A DNA stretch of 64,000 nucleotides from Dolomedes plantarius (taxonomy: Eukaryota; Arthropoda; Arachnida; Araneae; Dolomedidae). The notes under the pieces are model-generated. The model ran no database searches and was not told where the DNA came from. It saw nothing but the letters and a program-made list of their open reading frames with translations. The DNA lies in contig OU015490.1 in assembly GCA_907164885.2 (NCBI GenBank), positions 236,659,622-236,723,621 of the forward strand. Direction: 5' to 3'. Shown piece after piece: positions 31,476-41,758 of the stretch (the stretch's first letter is position 1; every line of letters starts with the position of its first letter). Both the position numbers and the translations under genes were made by a program.

Positions 31476-33899
31476 ATGGAAAGGGGTTATAATGTAGGAG
31501 AGTTAAAGGAATCAAAAATGCTGGGTATGATCTGGACCCCAGAAACTGACAAAATAAAAATTAACTGTGATAATTTTGACAAAGTATTAGAAGATACTCA
31601 GGCCACAAAAAGAATAATCCTTCATACTGTGGCTAGTGTTTACGATCCCATTGGGATCACGCAACCATTCTTAATGAGGATTAAGATCCTTTTACAACAA
31701 ATATGGACTCTAGGTCTAGATTGGGACGAAGCACTTCCGTCAGAAATAATCAGAGAGTGGTTAAAATGGAAATCCGAACTAAAAGTGCTTGAAACACTTG
31801 TTATTCCCAGGAAATATTTTGACAGTTGCAAAAGAAACGATGTGAGTCTCCATTTGTTTGCGGACGCTAGTCCTGCAGCCTACGGTTCAGTTGCCTACTT
31901 TCGGTATTCGAACTCAAATGGTTCCATCTGTACGAGCTTCATCACAGCTAAAGGTCGTGTCGCACCTCTGAAGCCGCTGACTCTTCCGCGTTTAGAGTTG
32001 ATGGCCGCATTAGTAGCTGCCAAGTTAGCAAAATATTTAACCGGACTGTTTCCTGAACATTGTCACCGAATATTCCTTTGGAGTGACAGCCAGATCACTC
32101 TCTATTGGGTGAAAGGATACGCCAGAGATTGGAAGCCCTTTGTCTGTAACAGGGTTTCCGAAATTCAATCTCTCACCGATCCACGAAGGTGGTTCCATTG
32201 CAGTGGTAAAGAAAACCCCGCGGATTCATTATCCCGTGGAGAAAATGCCTTTAATCTTGTGAAAAATTCCCTTTGGTTGCATGGATCAAGTTGGCTCTTA
32301 AAGCCTGAATGTGATTGGCCGATGAATCAGCAGAGAGAAATTGTTGAAGAAAGCATCGCGAGTGAGAAACGGTCACGAGCGGTCAATACCTGTCAGATTT
32401 CTGTCCAGAATACAACACCATTGTTAGACGTGACGAGATTTAGCAAACTGCTAAAAGTTTATCGAATTACAGCTTATGTATTGAGGTTTGTCAACAATGT
32501 CCGAAAAAAGTCTTCGAAATTAAATGGACCTATTGGTGTATCGGAACTTCAGGAATCCATGTACTTTTGGATAAAAACTACTCAATTAAATCATTTTGGT
32601 GCGGAAGTTATGCAACTTCGCTCTAAAGGTACTATCGACAAGGGTTCACGCATATTTAATCTGAATCCTGAACTTGATGACAACAACTTGCTTTGTTTGA
32701 AAGGACGCTTACAATTCTCAAATGATGACGAGAGAGCCAAGCATCCTTGGCTTCTTCCAACTAATGATAAATTTGTTGAACTACTCATCCTTGATGCTCA
32801 CAGTAAAATGTGTCATTCAGGTGTAGATGCTACTTTAACGCACTTGCGAGAACAGTTCTGGATTATCAAAGGTCGACAGTTTGTAAAAAAGGTGTTGAAT
32901 AACTGTTTAATTTGCAGACGTTTCAAAGCGAAACCTGGAACTCAGGTAGTAGCTCCACTACCCCCTGACAGAATTCAAGAACATCCCCCATTTCATGTAT
33001 GTGGTGTGGACTTTGCCGGACCCTTTTTTGTGAATGATTCTAATTCAAAATGTTATTTACTTATATTTACATGTGCAGTGACAAGGGCAATTCACTTAGA
33101 ATTAGTTCTTAATATGAATACTGATTCATTTTTGTTGGGACTCCGTCGATTCATTTCTCGTCGGGGTTTATGTTCTGTATTATATTCAGATAATGCAAAG
33201 GCCTTTAAAAAGGCAAATTGTGAATTAAAGAAATGGTGGAATCAAATTAATAATCCTGAAGTTAAAAATATGTTTGCTTCCACAGGTATTGTTTGGAAAT
33301 TTATTGTTGAAAAAAGTCCATGGTGGGGAGGTTTCTGGGAGAGACAGATACGTACTGTTAAAACATGCTTAAAGAAAATTATTGGAAGGTCATCTCTTTC
33401 CTTTAAGGAATTAGAAACTGTATTCCTAGAAATTGAAGCCATGGTTAATTCTAGGCCTATCACGTATCTGTACAACGAACCCTCAGAACCCTCTCCCCTT
33501 ACCCCCTCTCATTTTCTAGTTGGAAAAAGGTTAATGTCTTTACCTGTAACAAAACATAAAAATGAAGACTTAATTGTTAATAGGAATTCTTTGGCAAAGA
33601 AATTTAAATATCAACAAACCCTTTTGAATCATTTCTGGAATAGATGGAGAAAGGAGTATTTACTTAATCTCAGATCAGCGTATATCTCTCAACAACCAGG
33701 TAAAGTTTCTTCATTTAAAGTGAATGATATTGTTTTAATCAATGATGAGCGTTACCCTAGGAATATTTGGCTGATGGGAAAGATTTTAGAACTGTATCCG
33801 GGACGAGACGGAAATGTCCGTTCTCTTCTTATCAAAACGCCTAAAGGTAACATAAAACGCTCAGTACAACTTGTTTATAATTTAGAAATTAACCCTTAA
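31476..33899 (+). CDS. BEL/Pao polyprotein, 3' part: RNase H and integrase
   Basis: Same frame as the preceding part, separated only by the TAA and four codons; the listed ATG at 31476 is not a natural start. Residues ~1-120 are the polymerase thumb (VASVYDPIGITQPF; peptidase A17 region). RNase H has FADASPAAYGS, PRLELMAAL, LWSDSQITLYWV. The integrase zinc finger (HSKMCHSGVDATLTHL, CLICRRFK) is near 440-485, and the core has GVDFAGPFF, YSDNAKAF and a Glu block near KSPWWGGFWERQIRTVK. The C-terminal DUF5641-type region contains PLTPSHFLVGKRL. Stop at 33897-33899. No envelope-like gene follows. Confidence 0.95.
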   Translation: MERGYNVGELKESKMLGMIWTPETDKIKINCDNFDKVLEDTQATKRIILHTVASVYDPIGITQPFLMRIKILLQQIWTLGLDWDEALPSEIIREWLKWKSELKVLETLVIPRKYFDSCKRNDVSLHLFADASPAAYGSVAYFRYSNSNGSICTSFITAKGRVAPLKPLTLPRLELMAALVAAKLAKYLTGLFPEHCHRIFLWSDSQITLYWVKGYARDWKPFVCNRVSEIQSLTDPRRWFHCSGKENPADSLSRGENAFNLVKNSLWLHGSSWLLKPECDWPMNQQREIVEESIASEKRSRAVNTCQISVQNTTPLLDVTRFSKLLKVYRITAYVLRFVNNVRKKSSKLNGPIGVSELQESMYFWIKTTQLNHFGAEVMQLRSKGTIDKGSRIFNLNPELDDNNLLCLKGRLQFSNDDERAKHPWLLPTNDKFVELLILDAHSKMCHSGVDATLTHLREQFWIIKGRQFVKKVLNNCLICRRFKAKPGTQVVAPLPPDRIQEHPPFHVCGVDFAGPFFVNDSNSKCYLLIFTCAVTRAIHLELVLNMNTDSFLLGLRRFISRRGLCSVLYSDNAKAFKKANCELKKWWNQINNPEVKNMFASTGIVWKFIVEKSPWWGGFWERQIRTVKTCLKKIIGRSSLSFKELETVFLEIEAMVNSRPITYLYNEPSEPSPLTPSHFLVGKRLMSLPVTKHKNEDLIVNRNSLAKKFKYQQTLLNHFWNRWRKEYLLNLRSAYISQQPGKVSSFKVNDIVLINDERYPRNIWLMGKILELYPGRDGNVRSLLIKTPKGNIKRSVQLVYNLEINP

Positions 33900-34227
33900 T
33901 CATGTAAGTCTAATTGAAGTGTATAATGTTGATTTCCTATCTGTATTATTGATTATTGTACTTGTGTGTGAATATACATTTGCAACATTGATTATTGATT
34001 ATTTTTTCATTTAAAATACTTGAAGTTCTAATGTGTGTAATACTTAGTGCATACCATTTTTTTATTTCTTATATTCTTAGTGTGCGTTTGTTTGTCAAAC
34101 TATGCTTAATTTTGATGTTTGTATTGATATATTCTTTGTGTTTTATTCTTGAAATTGTAAATGGTTATTGGTTGTAAAATGTTTTGGAATCTAAGGTAAG
34201 TGAACTCATGAGAGTTCAGGTGGGGAG

Positions 34228-34466
34228 TGTTGCGGATTCTCCCTTTGACCGCGAGAGGGTGCTGTGTGAGCACCGCGCGATATGTATGTTTTCGACTTTC
34301 CGCCAGTCTGTGGCAGGCGATTGGAAATGCAGTTTTGTAAGGATTGGGGTTGCCTAATAATTAACACCCTCAGTTTATAAAACTTGTAGATATGTAAATA
34401 GTTATGAAATAAACTTAATTTAATGTTAAGGGCTTATTAATGGATCACTGAAGCATCGTTGCAAAA
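34228..34466 (+). repeat. BEL 3' LTR
   Basis: Partner of 28293-28531, one substitution. Preceded by polypurine CAGGTGGGGAG and followed by the AGATA duplication. Confidence 0.95.
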
Positions 34467-35970
34467 AGATACACTATTTGAGGAATTCAGAATGCGGTCT
34501 ACACCTGAGATGGTTGAAAAATGTCGCATGGCTTGAATATTTCTTGACCGATCCTGACTTGATGGAAGACACAAGTTTGCACCTAACTGACGCAAAAATA
34601 AACGGCGGTCATTCTTTTTATGGCTGCGCATATCGACATTCGTCTTATAAATAATGTAAGCAGCTAGAGAAGATATGTCCAAAATGTTAAAAAAAAACAT
34701 GCAAGTGGTCATCTCTTCGTTTGACTCTAAGAGGTATATTTTCGAAGCATCTGATCCATCGTATCAATACTAGATTTTGTTTTGTTGTAAAACGTAATGA
34801 TTTCTGGCTTTTCCTTGGCCCCAGAGATACTTTCATCATGATGTAAAATAGAAAGCAATATAACAACTATTTTCTTCTTAGGAACATATGAACATATTGT
34901 TACATCGTCATTGAATCCGAATAAAGAACTTTACGATTCTCGTATTTGACATGGTGATATTTCAGTTGGAATATATTTCTTGTTTCTATTTAGAGTTCCT
35001 ACGATTGTCAGACGTCATGACAACAAAAGTTAAGCCATCGAGAGTGACGTAAAAATTATCCAGGTTTTTGCCGGAGCGTTTGTATGGAGTAGCCAGCTGT
35101 TTTACGACCCGTTCGCCTTGATTGACTTCACATTGTCCTCCGGATTTTCCGGTATACAATTGACCAGAAAGCGGGTAAAAAATAAAGGCATCGCCTATCC
35201 ACCACACTTTTATACCGTATTTTCCGGGCTTATTTGGCATAAACTGAGTGAATCGTGTTCTTCCATGATATGGAAATATTTACTGTCAGATTTTGCGATG
35301 GTTTATACTTTTTTGCTAAGTTATTATTTAGTAAGATCCAAAGATCACGAAGTGCAGCAGATTTATCATTTTCGAGTCGTGCAGCTCGTGTGTTTTGATT
35401 ATAAAATCGAATGAATCGAAGGATATTCCAAAACCTATTTATACTCATACTTGCTCCGTAAAGCGGATATGAAGTTCGTTTCCACATTTCTATGGTATCA
35501 CCAGTGTTAGTATTATTATGCTGTTAGCAGAATTCCAATAACAGCATCAAATTTTTTAGCTGTTAATTTCGTCCATATAAATTGTTTCTTTTCTGAATTG
35601 TCTCGATTATATTTGTAGTAAACCGTAATAGCCTTCTGAATTGTATGTCTAACGATCATATCAACCATTTCATGTATAAATATACACTTGAATGTATCAC
35701 GAATGACTAAGTTTTGTGTTGATTTGTGTGGCCCACTTCTTTCACGAACAATATTATGAGCTGGTGTTTGGTTATAAACTGGTGAATCTTTATTCCAAAT
35801 AGTTACATCTTTGGCTTGAAACAAATTAAATGGCGTGACCAATACATTAGTAGTGTCTTAGAATCACTGTCGTTTGTGCTGCCACTGTCAAAATTGTAAT
35901 TCCTTCATTTTTCCTAGTAAAGTTGCGATTTATATAGATATAAATAAATAAAATAATTACTAATTCATTA
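34467..35970 (-). pseudogene. piggyBac transposase, main part
   Basis: From right to left the broken frames read HNIVRERSGPHKSTQNL and MVDMIVRHTIQKA (N-terminal helices), MSINRFWNILRFIRFYNQNT and KSAALRDLWILLNNNL, then MPNKPGKYGIKVWWIGDAF with FYPLSGQLYTGKSGG, GERVVKQLATPYKRSGKNL and DNFYVTLDGLTFV, and finally FFNILDISSLAAYIIY. The second catalytic Asp (WWIGDA) is kept, but the first (usual TVDE-type motif) reads TVNIS. At least three frameshifts. The C-terminal end is separated by the BEL insertion. Confidence 0.88.
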
Positions 35971-36270
35971 TTTATTCACCAAAGCATACAGCAAATTGCA
36001 ATATAAATCGAAGAAACCGTCCGTTTCTTACATAAAATTCAACGTGAAACGTACGCATAAAACGTGAGGAAAATAATGAGCCACTTCGTTTTTCAGTAAA
36101 CAAAGTATATATGCGTTTCGCAAGGACGAGGGTATAAAGAGCAGTTCCATTTAAATAGATAGGGTGGTAGAAAGAAAGCCGATTTCAGCGTTACGCTTTC
36201 GAAATTCGATGTGGGTACCGCGGTACCCGGTCATTGAAAGTAAGGGAAGCGTTTGGTCATTGACACTAGG

Positions 36271-36990
36271 AGTCTGCGACTACGAGTCTTGCTTTATAAA
36301 TTTCCTCATCATTAATTGTTTTAACTGCATAAATCCATTTACTTTTGATTATTTTTACATTTTTAAGTCTTTCAATTACCTCAAAAACATCATGCTTATT
36401 CATTGACTCTAATTCTTTTTGAATCGCGATTTTCGACTGATTATGTTTAATTCTATTCATTGCTTGCTCATCATTTTCAGGGATTGAATTATTTTCCTCC
36501 TGAGTAGAGTTACTCATGACCAAATTCGCCGTTGGCTTATTTTTTATGCTTTCGGAACGCCTTAATTTAGGTGATAACTCATGATTTGAGTTTTCCACTC
36601 TTTGATCGTTTGCGGTTTCATTTTGTAATGATTTTGTGTCATTAATTTCCCTTTGATTATCTTCACGCGGGTAAATCTCTGTTTCTGCTTCTAAATTTGA
36701 AAAATTGAACTGACTCAAATTTTCAACATTCCATAAATAGGATTCAGAATTTTTCGTTATGAATTCACTGCCTTTTAATTTCTCGTCAAATTTAACTGAT
36801 CGTTCCTCAATCACTGTATTTTTTGTGATGTCATAAATCTTATATGCTATTCTATCTCTGGAATAACCGACAAAAATTCCGCGTTTCCCTGGAACATCAA
36901 ACTTATTGCGAAATTGTTTAGGACTATGATACTAAGCTACACAGCCAAAAGTTTTTAAATAACTTATGTTTGGTTGTTTACCTGTCCATA
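36271..36990 (-). pseudogene. copia integrase C-terminus and start of reverse transcriptase
   Basis: From the right, broken frames read KRGIFVGYSRDRIAYKIYDI (end of the integrase region), an Asn/Glu-rich linker, then AIQKELESMNKHDVFEVIE, KIIKSKWIYAVK and IYKARLVVAD, the opening of the copia reverse transcriptase. A stop/frameshift lies near 36935 in the FGCV segment. The frame is cut at KARLVVAD by the piggyBac end and resumes at 27352 with LIKNKDYSEYF, showing that these two pieces were once continuous. Confidence 0.88.
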
Positions 36991-36999
36991 TTTCCATCG

Positions 37000-37700
37000 G
37001 AAGTTTATTTTGATATTTGAGCGATGTAATATTCGATACATGAGTACTGCAGGATATGGCGTCTGCCCAAAATTTTTGAGATGCTCTCATATAATAATGC
37101 TCTCGCGCGTTCTACTAAAACTCCTATAGCCCTCTCTGCTTTTCCGTTAGATTCTGGGTCGTACGGTACTGTTTTTTCAAGAGGTATGCCGAATTTCAGA
37201 TAAGAATTTGGTCATTTCATTATTCACAAATTCTAATCCATTATCTGTTCTTAAGCGTTTGGTTTTTTGGTGTGTTAGGCTTTCACACCTTTCTTTAAAA
37301 TTTGTAAACACATCAAATACGTCATACTTATGTTTCATAAAATAAGAAAAGTACATACCAGAATAATCATCTACAAACACTAAAAATTATTTAGAGCCAT
37401 CAAATAAATCAATATTTATAGGACCAGCTAAGTCTGCAGGAATTAATTTCAATACAGAATTACTTTGCTCAATATTAATTTTGCAATTTTTTACCAGTTA
37501 ATTTTCTGATATTACATGATTCACAATTTAAAATTTCAGATTCGTTAACATTTATATCAATTATATCTTTCATTTTAGACATATATTGAGGATTCAAGTG
37601 ACAAAGTCTTTTATGCCATAATTCATAATTTTCTACATTTTTAACAAAGTTGTACTCTAATAATTCAGATGAAATATTATAAATATCAGTAATTCATTAT
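37000..37700 (-). pseudogene. copia integrase core
   Basis: The clearest frame (37177-37380) reads FVDDYSGMYFSYFMKHKYDV and KTKRLRTDNGLEFVNNEM, covering the first catalytic Asp (VDDYSG) and second Asp (RTDNG-EF). The zinc-binding part appears in pieces to the right (LWHKRLCHLNPQYMSKMK-like text at 37560-37620). Several stops separate the pieces. The third catalytic Glu region lies near 37100-37140 in broken frame. Confidence 0.82.
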
Positions 37701-37820
37701 AATTTCTAAGCGATTATTTACTTTCTCAGCTTTTAAAACAATTTGACCAGTTTCGCTTAAAACCAAAACATAATTATCATATGATTGAATACTATAACCT
37801 CTTTCCATTAATTTAGTCAT

Positions 37821-38189
37821 TTATAACAAATTGCTTCTTAAATCAGGTACATAAATCACATTATCAATAATTAGTGTATTTTCAACATTGTTTACAATTG
37901 TCTTAGCTTTAACTATTCCTTCGCCAATAGATTTTAAAACAGAATTCTTACCAGCTAAGTTAATATGACCAACATCGGAATTCAATTTTTCGAAAAATTT
38001 AAGGTCCTTACACATATGGGAGCTGCTTCCGGAATCTAATATCCAGGTATCCTCACAAGCAGAGTCGGAATGTTCTGGGTCTGTCATAAGGTCAAAGTTC
38101 TGTGTTTCGTTTTCGTTTTCAAATGCAGCGTTCGCAAATCTCATTTTTTGCTTGCCTTTAGTTTTGTTGTTAGGTAATGTTCTTATCAT
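37821..38189 (-). pseudogene. copia protease region
   Basis: The frame contains TWILDSGSSSHMCKDLKFF, the active-site DSGSSSHM of copia-type aspartic protease, followed by the GIVKAKTIV and VIYVPDLRSNLL flap/end motifs. Its N-terminal side continues the nucleocapsid. This piece reads 122 codons without interruption. Confidence 0.9.
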
Positions 38190-38205
38190 GTAAACCGGTG
38201 CATTT

Positions 38206-39046
38206 TCACTCCTGTTTACTGTTTTGTTTCTGAAAAAACAAATTTCTGGATATGTGATTGGATTTGTTGTAGATCCAGCAAAGATTTATGTTGCTATTAC
38301 TGTTTTTAACATAGAAAGCTTCTTTTCTCGATGTCGAATTTGATGAGTTGTGTTTTAAAAGGATTTTTTCTTCTTCACGCAAAATTTCCAGTATTTCATC
38401 CATTTTTTTTCTCTTTGCGTTTTCAATATTTCTCTTATTTTCCCGAATTTATTTTTAAGTCCACGAACTGTGGAGTAAACCAGCTCACGTTCAGAAATGT
38501 TTAACCCAAGTACGCTGCACTTCATAGAAAGTCCCCTTGCTCTGGCTTTGTAGTCAGATAAATTTTCGTTTTCTTGCATTTCTATATTCATTAGCTCATT
38601 TCCAGGATCTATCTTCCGGTCTTCATTTTTTCCTTCGAAAACCCTCTTTATTTTTTCCCATAAATTTTTGGCATTAGTTTCTTCCGCAAATTGGAGACTC
38701 TGTTCATCAGAAAGTGATAACAAAATATAGGCTACAGTGACAGCATTCTGTGTCGTCCCTTCATAGGGGGCAATGCTGGTCCGCCTATATGGTGCCCCAA
38801 TAAAAAAATGGCCAGCAAAATCGCGGTGAATTATAGGCGAATGTCTTCGCGACAAGTGCCTGTGCATTAAAAAAAAGTGTCAGCATTCTTTAATTTCCAA
38901 TCTTCTAGTAATTTTAAATCCTGTGGTCTATCGTCATAGATAACATCTATTAATCTCTTCAATGTTAAAATCGCCTTGATTTTCATACACGAGAGTAAAT
39001 AATTGCCACTATTCAACAACGGAATGCTTTGCATATTTTTATCCAT
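38206..39046 (-). pseudogene. copia gag, split by a small retroposed insertion
   Basis: The start MDKNMQSIPLLNSGNYLLS at 39046 leads to LEDWKLKNA, where an insertion (38750-38880) intervenes; the frame resumes as NAVTVAYILLSLSDEQ, then NLWEKIKRVFEGKNEDRKI, LSDYKARARGLSMKC and GLKNKFGKIREIL. These are the UBN2/gag-polypeptide helices. Near 38270 a degenerate CCHC knuckle appears (CWIYNKSNHISRNL, with the second Cys and the final Cys lost). The frame also shifts near 38400. Confidence 0.88.
38750..38876 (+). mobile_element. Retroposed short RNA (119 nt plus A8) with 13-bp target duplication
   Basis: A 127-bp insert starts GTGTCGTCCCTTCATAGG and ends GCATT followed by eight A. It is flanked by GTGACAGCATTCT (38737-38749) and GTGTCAGCATTCT (38877-38889), a 13-bp duplication with one mismatch, typical of LINE-driven target-primed reverse transcription. 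It contains possible stems GGGGCA/TGCCCC and TCGCG/CGCGA separated by an A-rich hinge. I do not recognise the source RNA; an snRNA-, snoRNA- or SINE-like origin is possible. Confidence 0.8.
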
Positions 39047-39173
39047 TTCCTTTTCTATCTTTTAACTTTCGCTTTAGGAGATCTCACAGCTGCATTTTGA
39101 ATTCATCGGCGACCGGATGTCGATGCGTCTGGCTCTTCGAGGAGAAAATCAACCACGAAGCTCTGCTGCCAAA

Positions 39174-39325
39174 TGTTGTGTCTGACACGTTCAAGGACTA
39201 CATTCCAACTGAATTTTATTTACAGAAAAAATACATTTATATACAAAAAGGACAAATACAGACACTTAGCACCATCTGGTGTGAAAAGTTAAAAACACTT
39301 TGTAGCATTTAAATACATATCAACA
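39174..39325 (-). repeat. copia 5' LTR
   Basis: 152 bp partner of 25854-26005. Directly inside it, on the minus strand, comes TTTGGCAGCAGAGCTTCG, the position expected for the primer binding site of this class. Outer flank TTTCT is the target duplication. Confidence 0.93.
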
Positions 39326-39564
39326 TTTCTTCTCTTATTTAACAACTTGTGTTTCCTGCTATGGGCCATTTAAAAAAAAATACTTTACTTGTTAAACTTA
39401 ATTTAATTTTCTCTGTTTAATTTTCTCCATATTAAAAACTTAAATTTAATAGTTAATTTTTCCTTTCACCATGAAAAATGTTTTATTTTTAATAGTTATG
39501 CATTCTTAACTTAATACTTTTTTTTTACTGAGCACACGTACCTTGATACTTATAACTTACTTAC

Positions 39565-39885
39565 TGGAGATAAAGTCAATCGACCAAGGAACTCCACTAC
39601 TAAAAATCAAATTACGGATTACGGCCAGAATGTTGCATTCCAATAATGCCTGCACATCGGAGACACGCCATCTAAAATGGTGTAAGGACCACAAAGATAA
39701 GACTCCCAGCAATGAAGCACAGTACTCTTAATTGATGAGAGTTGCTTCAGTCTACCTAAACTTTACCTAAATAGATCGGTATGGAGGTGCAAATGGCATG
39801 GTCTGAGGAAGCATCATGCTACTTGGTTGTTCTTAGCTCCCCATTTTCGAACGTGGTTCAGTAACAGGAAACCTCTACTACAGTT
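39565..39885 (+). pseudogene. Tc1-type transposase fragment
   Basis: Frames read RHLKWCKDHKDKTPSNEAQY, then DESCF-like text (LMRVASVYL in the shifted frame), WRCKWHG in a third frame, and GSIMLLGC. These match the Tc1 segment around the first catalytic Asp (WCKDHKDWT...DES) and the following GG-IM(L/V)WG block. Stops and frameshifts throughout; neither end of the element is preserved. It abuts the hAT 3' end. Confidence 0.65.
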
Positions 39886-39889
39886 AACT

Positions 39890-40207
39890 AATTAAATGTA
39901 ATTTCATCAGACTTCATGCTTCTATGTAAAGTATAAATAAAATGATGGATTTAACGACGGTAAGTTGTTTTATAAAGATTTATTCTGTCAAACTTAGCGA
40001 AATTCCGACATAAAATATTTGGTAAGTAATTATTATTTTATGCATTAACTTGCTGTAACTCTGCTTTATAAAATTTATAAAGTAAAGTTACTTCCCTACT
40101 TTATAAATCACCATTACTGTGGTACCGGTGGGCGGTTAGAAAATTTGACTACTAACAGAGGTAGGTAAGTGGGCGGTATGTATAAAACGTTTGACTACAC
40201 CTGTATT
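39890..40207 (+). repeat. hAT 3'-end copy, same family as 19670-19986
   Basis: Aligns over its whole length with 19670-19986: TTTCATCAGACTTCATGCTTC, CAAACTTAGCGAAATTCCGAC, TTGCTGTAACTCTGCTTTAT and the end GTTTGACTACACCTG. This supports the right boundary of that hAT family. The left side is truncated. Confidence 0.85.
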
Positions 40208-40879
40208 AGGCCATCAAATTATTGAAGGTTTCAGGAATTTAATATTTCCTTGAGGTCTGAATAAAAAAATTATCCGAAGGATAATATTTCAAGGATACTG
40301 TCCTACAGATGTCCTTTAATAAGTTTGCTATCACATGGTGAAAGAATTCATTGCAATTTTTAATTAGCTTAAAATTTCTCATTTCTTCTCTTAATTTAAC
40401 AGTACAATAATAATTGTTTTATCGTCTTTGCATTATTTTTTACATTAATATATTTTACTCCTAATTTTAAATTTTAACTACTGAGCACTCGTACCTTGAT
40501 AACATATAACTTGCGTACAGGAGATAAAGTCGTCAGGACCTAGGTACTCCACTTTTAAAAACTATACTGGATTGGATTGGATTGGCTCTTGAAATCTGGA
40601 AAATGCTTCCTTGGCGACTAATCAAAAAAGCTAGATCAGGATATTATTATTATTTTTATAATTTTTGCAAATAACACTTTGTTAAAATTTGTTGTTTAAA
40701 ATCTTTGCATATATATTATCTAGAATGAGACATAACAATGAATATTTCCTTTCAAATTTTTAGCACAGTCTGAACCGCAGTCACGGACCTTGGAAAAAAT
40801 TCGCCTCGTGAAAATGGCATCTTTATGACGTATAATTGTAATATCTGTTAATGAGTGTTGTTGGTGTTGAATACAAATA
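40208..40879. other. Non-coding stretch with GGATT repeat
   Basis: No gene. A short GGATT repeat occurs near 40563-40586. Otherwise AT-rich unique-looking DNA. Confidence 0.5.
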
Positions 40880-41045
40880 CAATGAAACTTCTCTAACCGG
40901 CCACCTGTCTAAAAGACCATAATTTGGTCAGAACCCATTCAAAACTCATTACTGTCAATAATATGTATGAAACTCCTTTTCTGCGGCCATCCCTCAAAAC
41001 AGCCAGACTTTTTTGAACCATAAGGGGCATAGAGAATTTTCACTG
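40880..41045. mobile_element. Possible pogo-like MITE
   Basis: Left end CAATGAAACTTCTCTAACCGG, right end inverted CAGTGAAAATTCTCTATGCC. TA lies beside the left end (40878-40879); the right flank is TGTA. Only 166 bp, non-coding, with GGCCACC/GCGGCCATCC text typical of pogo-derived short elements. Confidence 0.45.
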
Positions 41046-41109
41046 TGTATATCACTATGCCATTATTTTCGTCTGATGGATTTTCCGCTACTTTATTACC
41101 TTTATCTCA

Positions 41110-41482
41110 ATTTTCTTTTCTTCTGATGGCTGGTAGAACTGAGCCTAGGCCGGAAGAAGTCGGAAGAAGACTCCGGGAGAAGTCGGAAGCATGTGACCAC
41201 TTTGCCGCATGCCTTGCCCCGGGTGTACCACAGGAGGTGAGTCCACGCTGCACCGGTTTGATGGCCCGCAAAATTTTAAGCCTAGCCAAGTGGCGGGACT
41301 AGGTCACCTCAGCACCCCCAGAAGTAATTTGAGAACATGGAGGACATTATAGCCAAGACAGATTTTACGTGCACCGTCCACCATTTGTGAACACGGTTGT
41401 GGATTTTTCTGCGACTAGTATCGAACCAAAGACTTTCAGTTCTCTGCTTGACTGCGTTTGCTAATTGGGCCACGGCGCCCAT
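41110..41482 (-). repeat. tRNA-derived SINE-like repeat
   Basis: On the minus strand from about 41482 the sequence reads GGGCGCCGTGGCCCAATTAG, a tRNA A-box-like region, and 45 bp later GGTTCGATACTAG, a B box. A GC-rich body follows down to about 41110. The spacing of the two boxes fits a tRNA-derived promoter. No poly(A) or clear target duplication was fixed. Confidence 0.55.
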
Positions 41483-41758
41483 CTTTTATGGCATATAATG
41501 TTTGAGAAATTTCCTTCTTTGAATCCCTAAGAAACCGATAAGTTTCTCCTTCATGCTAACAATATGGAAGTATCTAAAAAAAGTCGTATGTAGACGACAT
41601 AGGAAGACCTAGGAAAAGTATTAAATAACTTACTATTAATGGAAAATAAATGCTTTTTTGATTAAAAAAGAGAGAAAAAAATTAAACTTTTTAAATACAT
41701 GTTGACCACACTGTTTAGGAAGTTTCGTGATTCATGGTAACAGTTTCTGGTAATTTAA

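Larger units (their letters stand above)
28293..34466 (+). mobile_element. BEL/Pao LTR retrotransposon, nearly complete and young
   Basis: LTRs of 239 bp (28293-28531, 34228-34466) begin TGTTGCGG and end TTGCAAAA and differ at one position. A perfect 5-bp duplication AGATA flanks it (28288-28292, 34467-34471). A purine tract (CAGGTGGGGAG) precedes the 3' LTR. The interior has one long frame for gag-protease-reverse transcriptase-RNase H-integrase, broken only by one TAA. Length 6174 bp is standard. It is the youngest insertion that can be dated in the window. Confidence 0.97.
27357..36270 (-). mobile_element. piggyBac element interrupted by a copia fragment and a BEL element
   Basis: The left end TTAA (27353-27356) is followed by CCCTAGCGTCAATGACC; the right end, inverted, is CCTAGTGTCAATGACC ending at 36270. 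Further inward GACCGGGTACC recurs near both ends as a subterminal repeat. Minus-strand frames encode a piggyBac transposase. Removing the BEL (28293-34466) and copia fragment (27976-28215) leaves about 2.5 kb, a normal piggyBac length. The right TTAA is missing: four bases appear deleted at the junction. TAG/TAT trinucleotide low-complexity DNA lies at 27640-27830. Confidence 0.9.
25854..39325 (-). mobile_element. Ty1/copia retrotransposon, interrupted by nested elements
   Basis: Two 152-bp LTRs (25854-26005 and 39174-39325) begin TGTTG and end CAACA and are flanked by a perfect 5-bp duplication TTTCT (25849-25853, 39326-39330). A polypurine tract (GCAGGGGGAGAG on the minus strand) abuts the 3' LTR at 26006. 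The minus strand codes gag, protease, integrase, reverse transcriptase and RNase H in copia order. A piggyBac (27357-36270) splits the reverse transcriptase, and a short retroposed sequence (38750-38876) splits gag. Removing these leaves about 4.4 kb, a normal copia size. Confidence 0.93.

Noticed and set aside
33995..34177. 60-codon hydrophobic frame after BEL integrase as a possible envelope-like gene
   Set aside because: Too short, T-rich composition alone gives hydrophobic residues, and there is no signal, glycosylation or fusion feature; it is most likely untranslated DNA before the polypurine tract.
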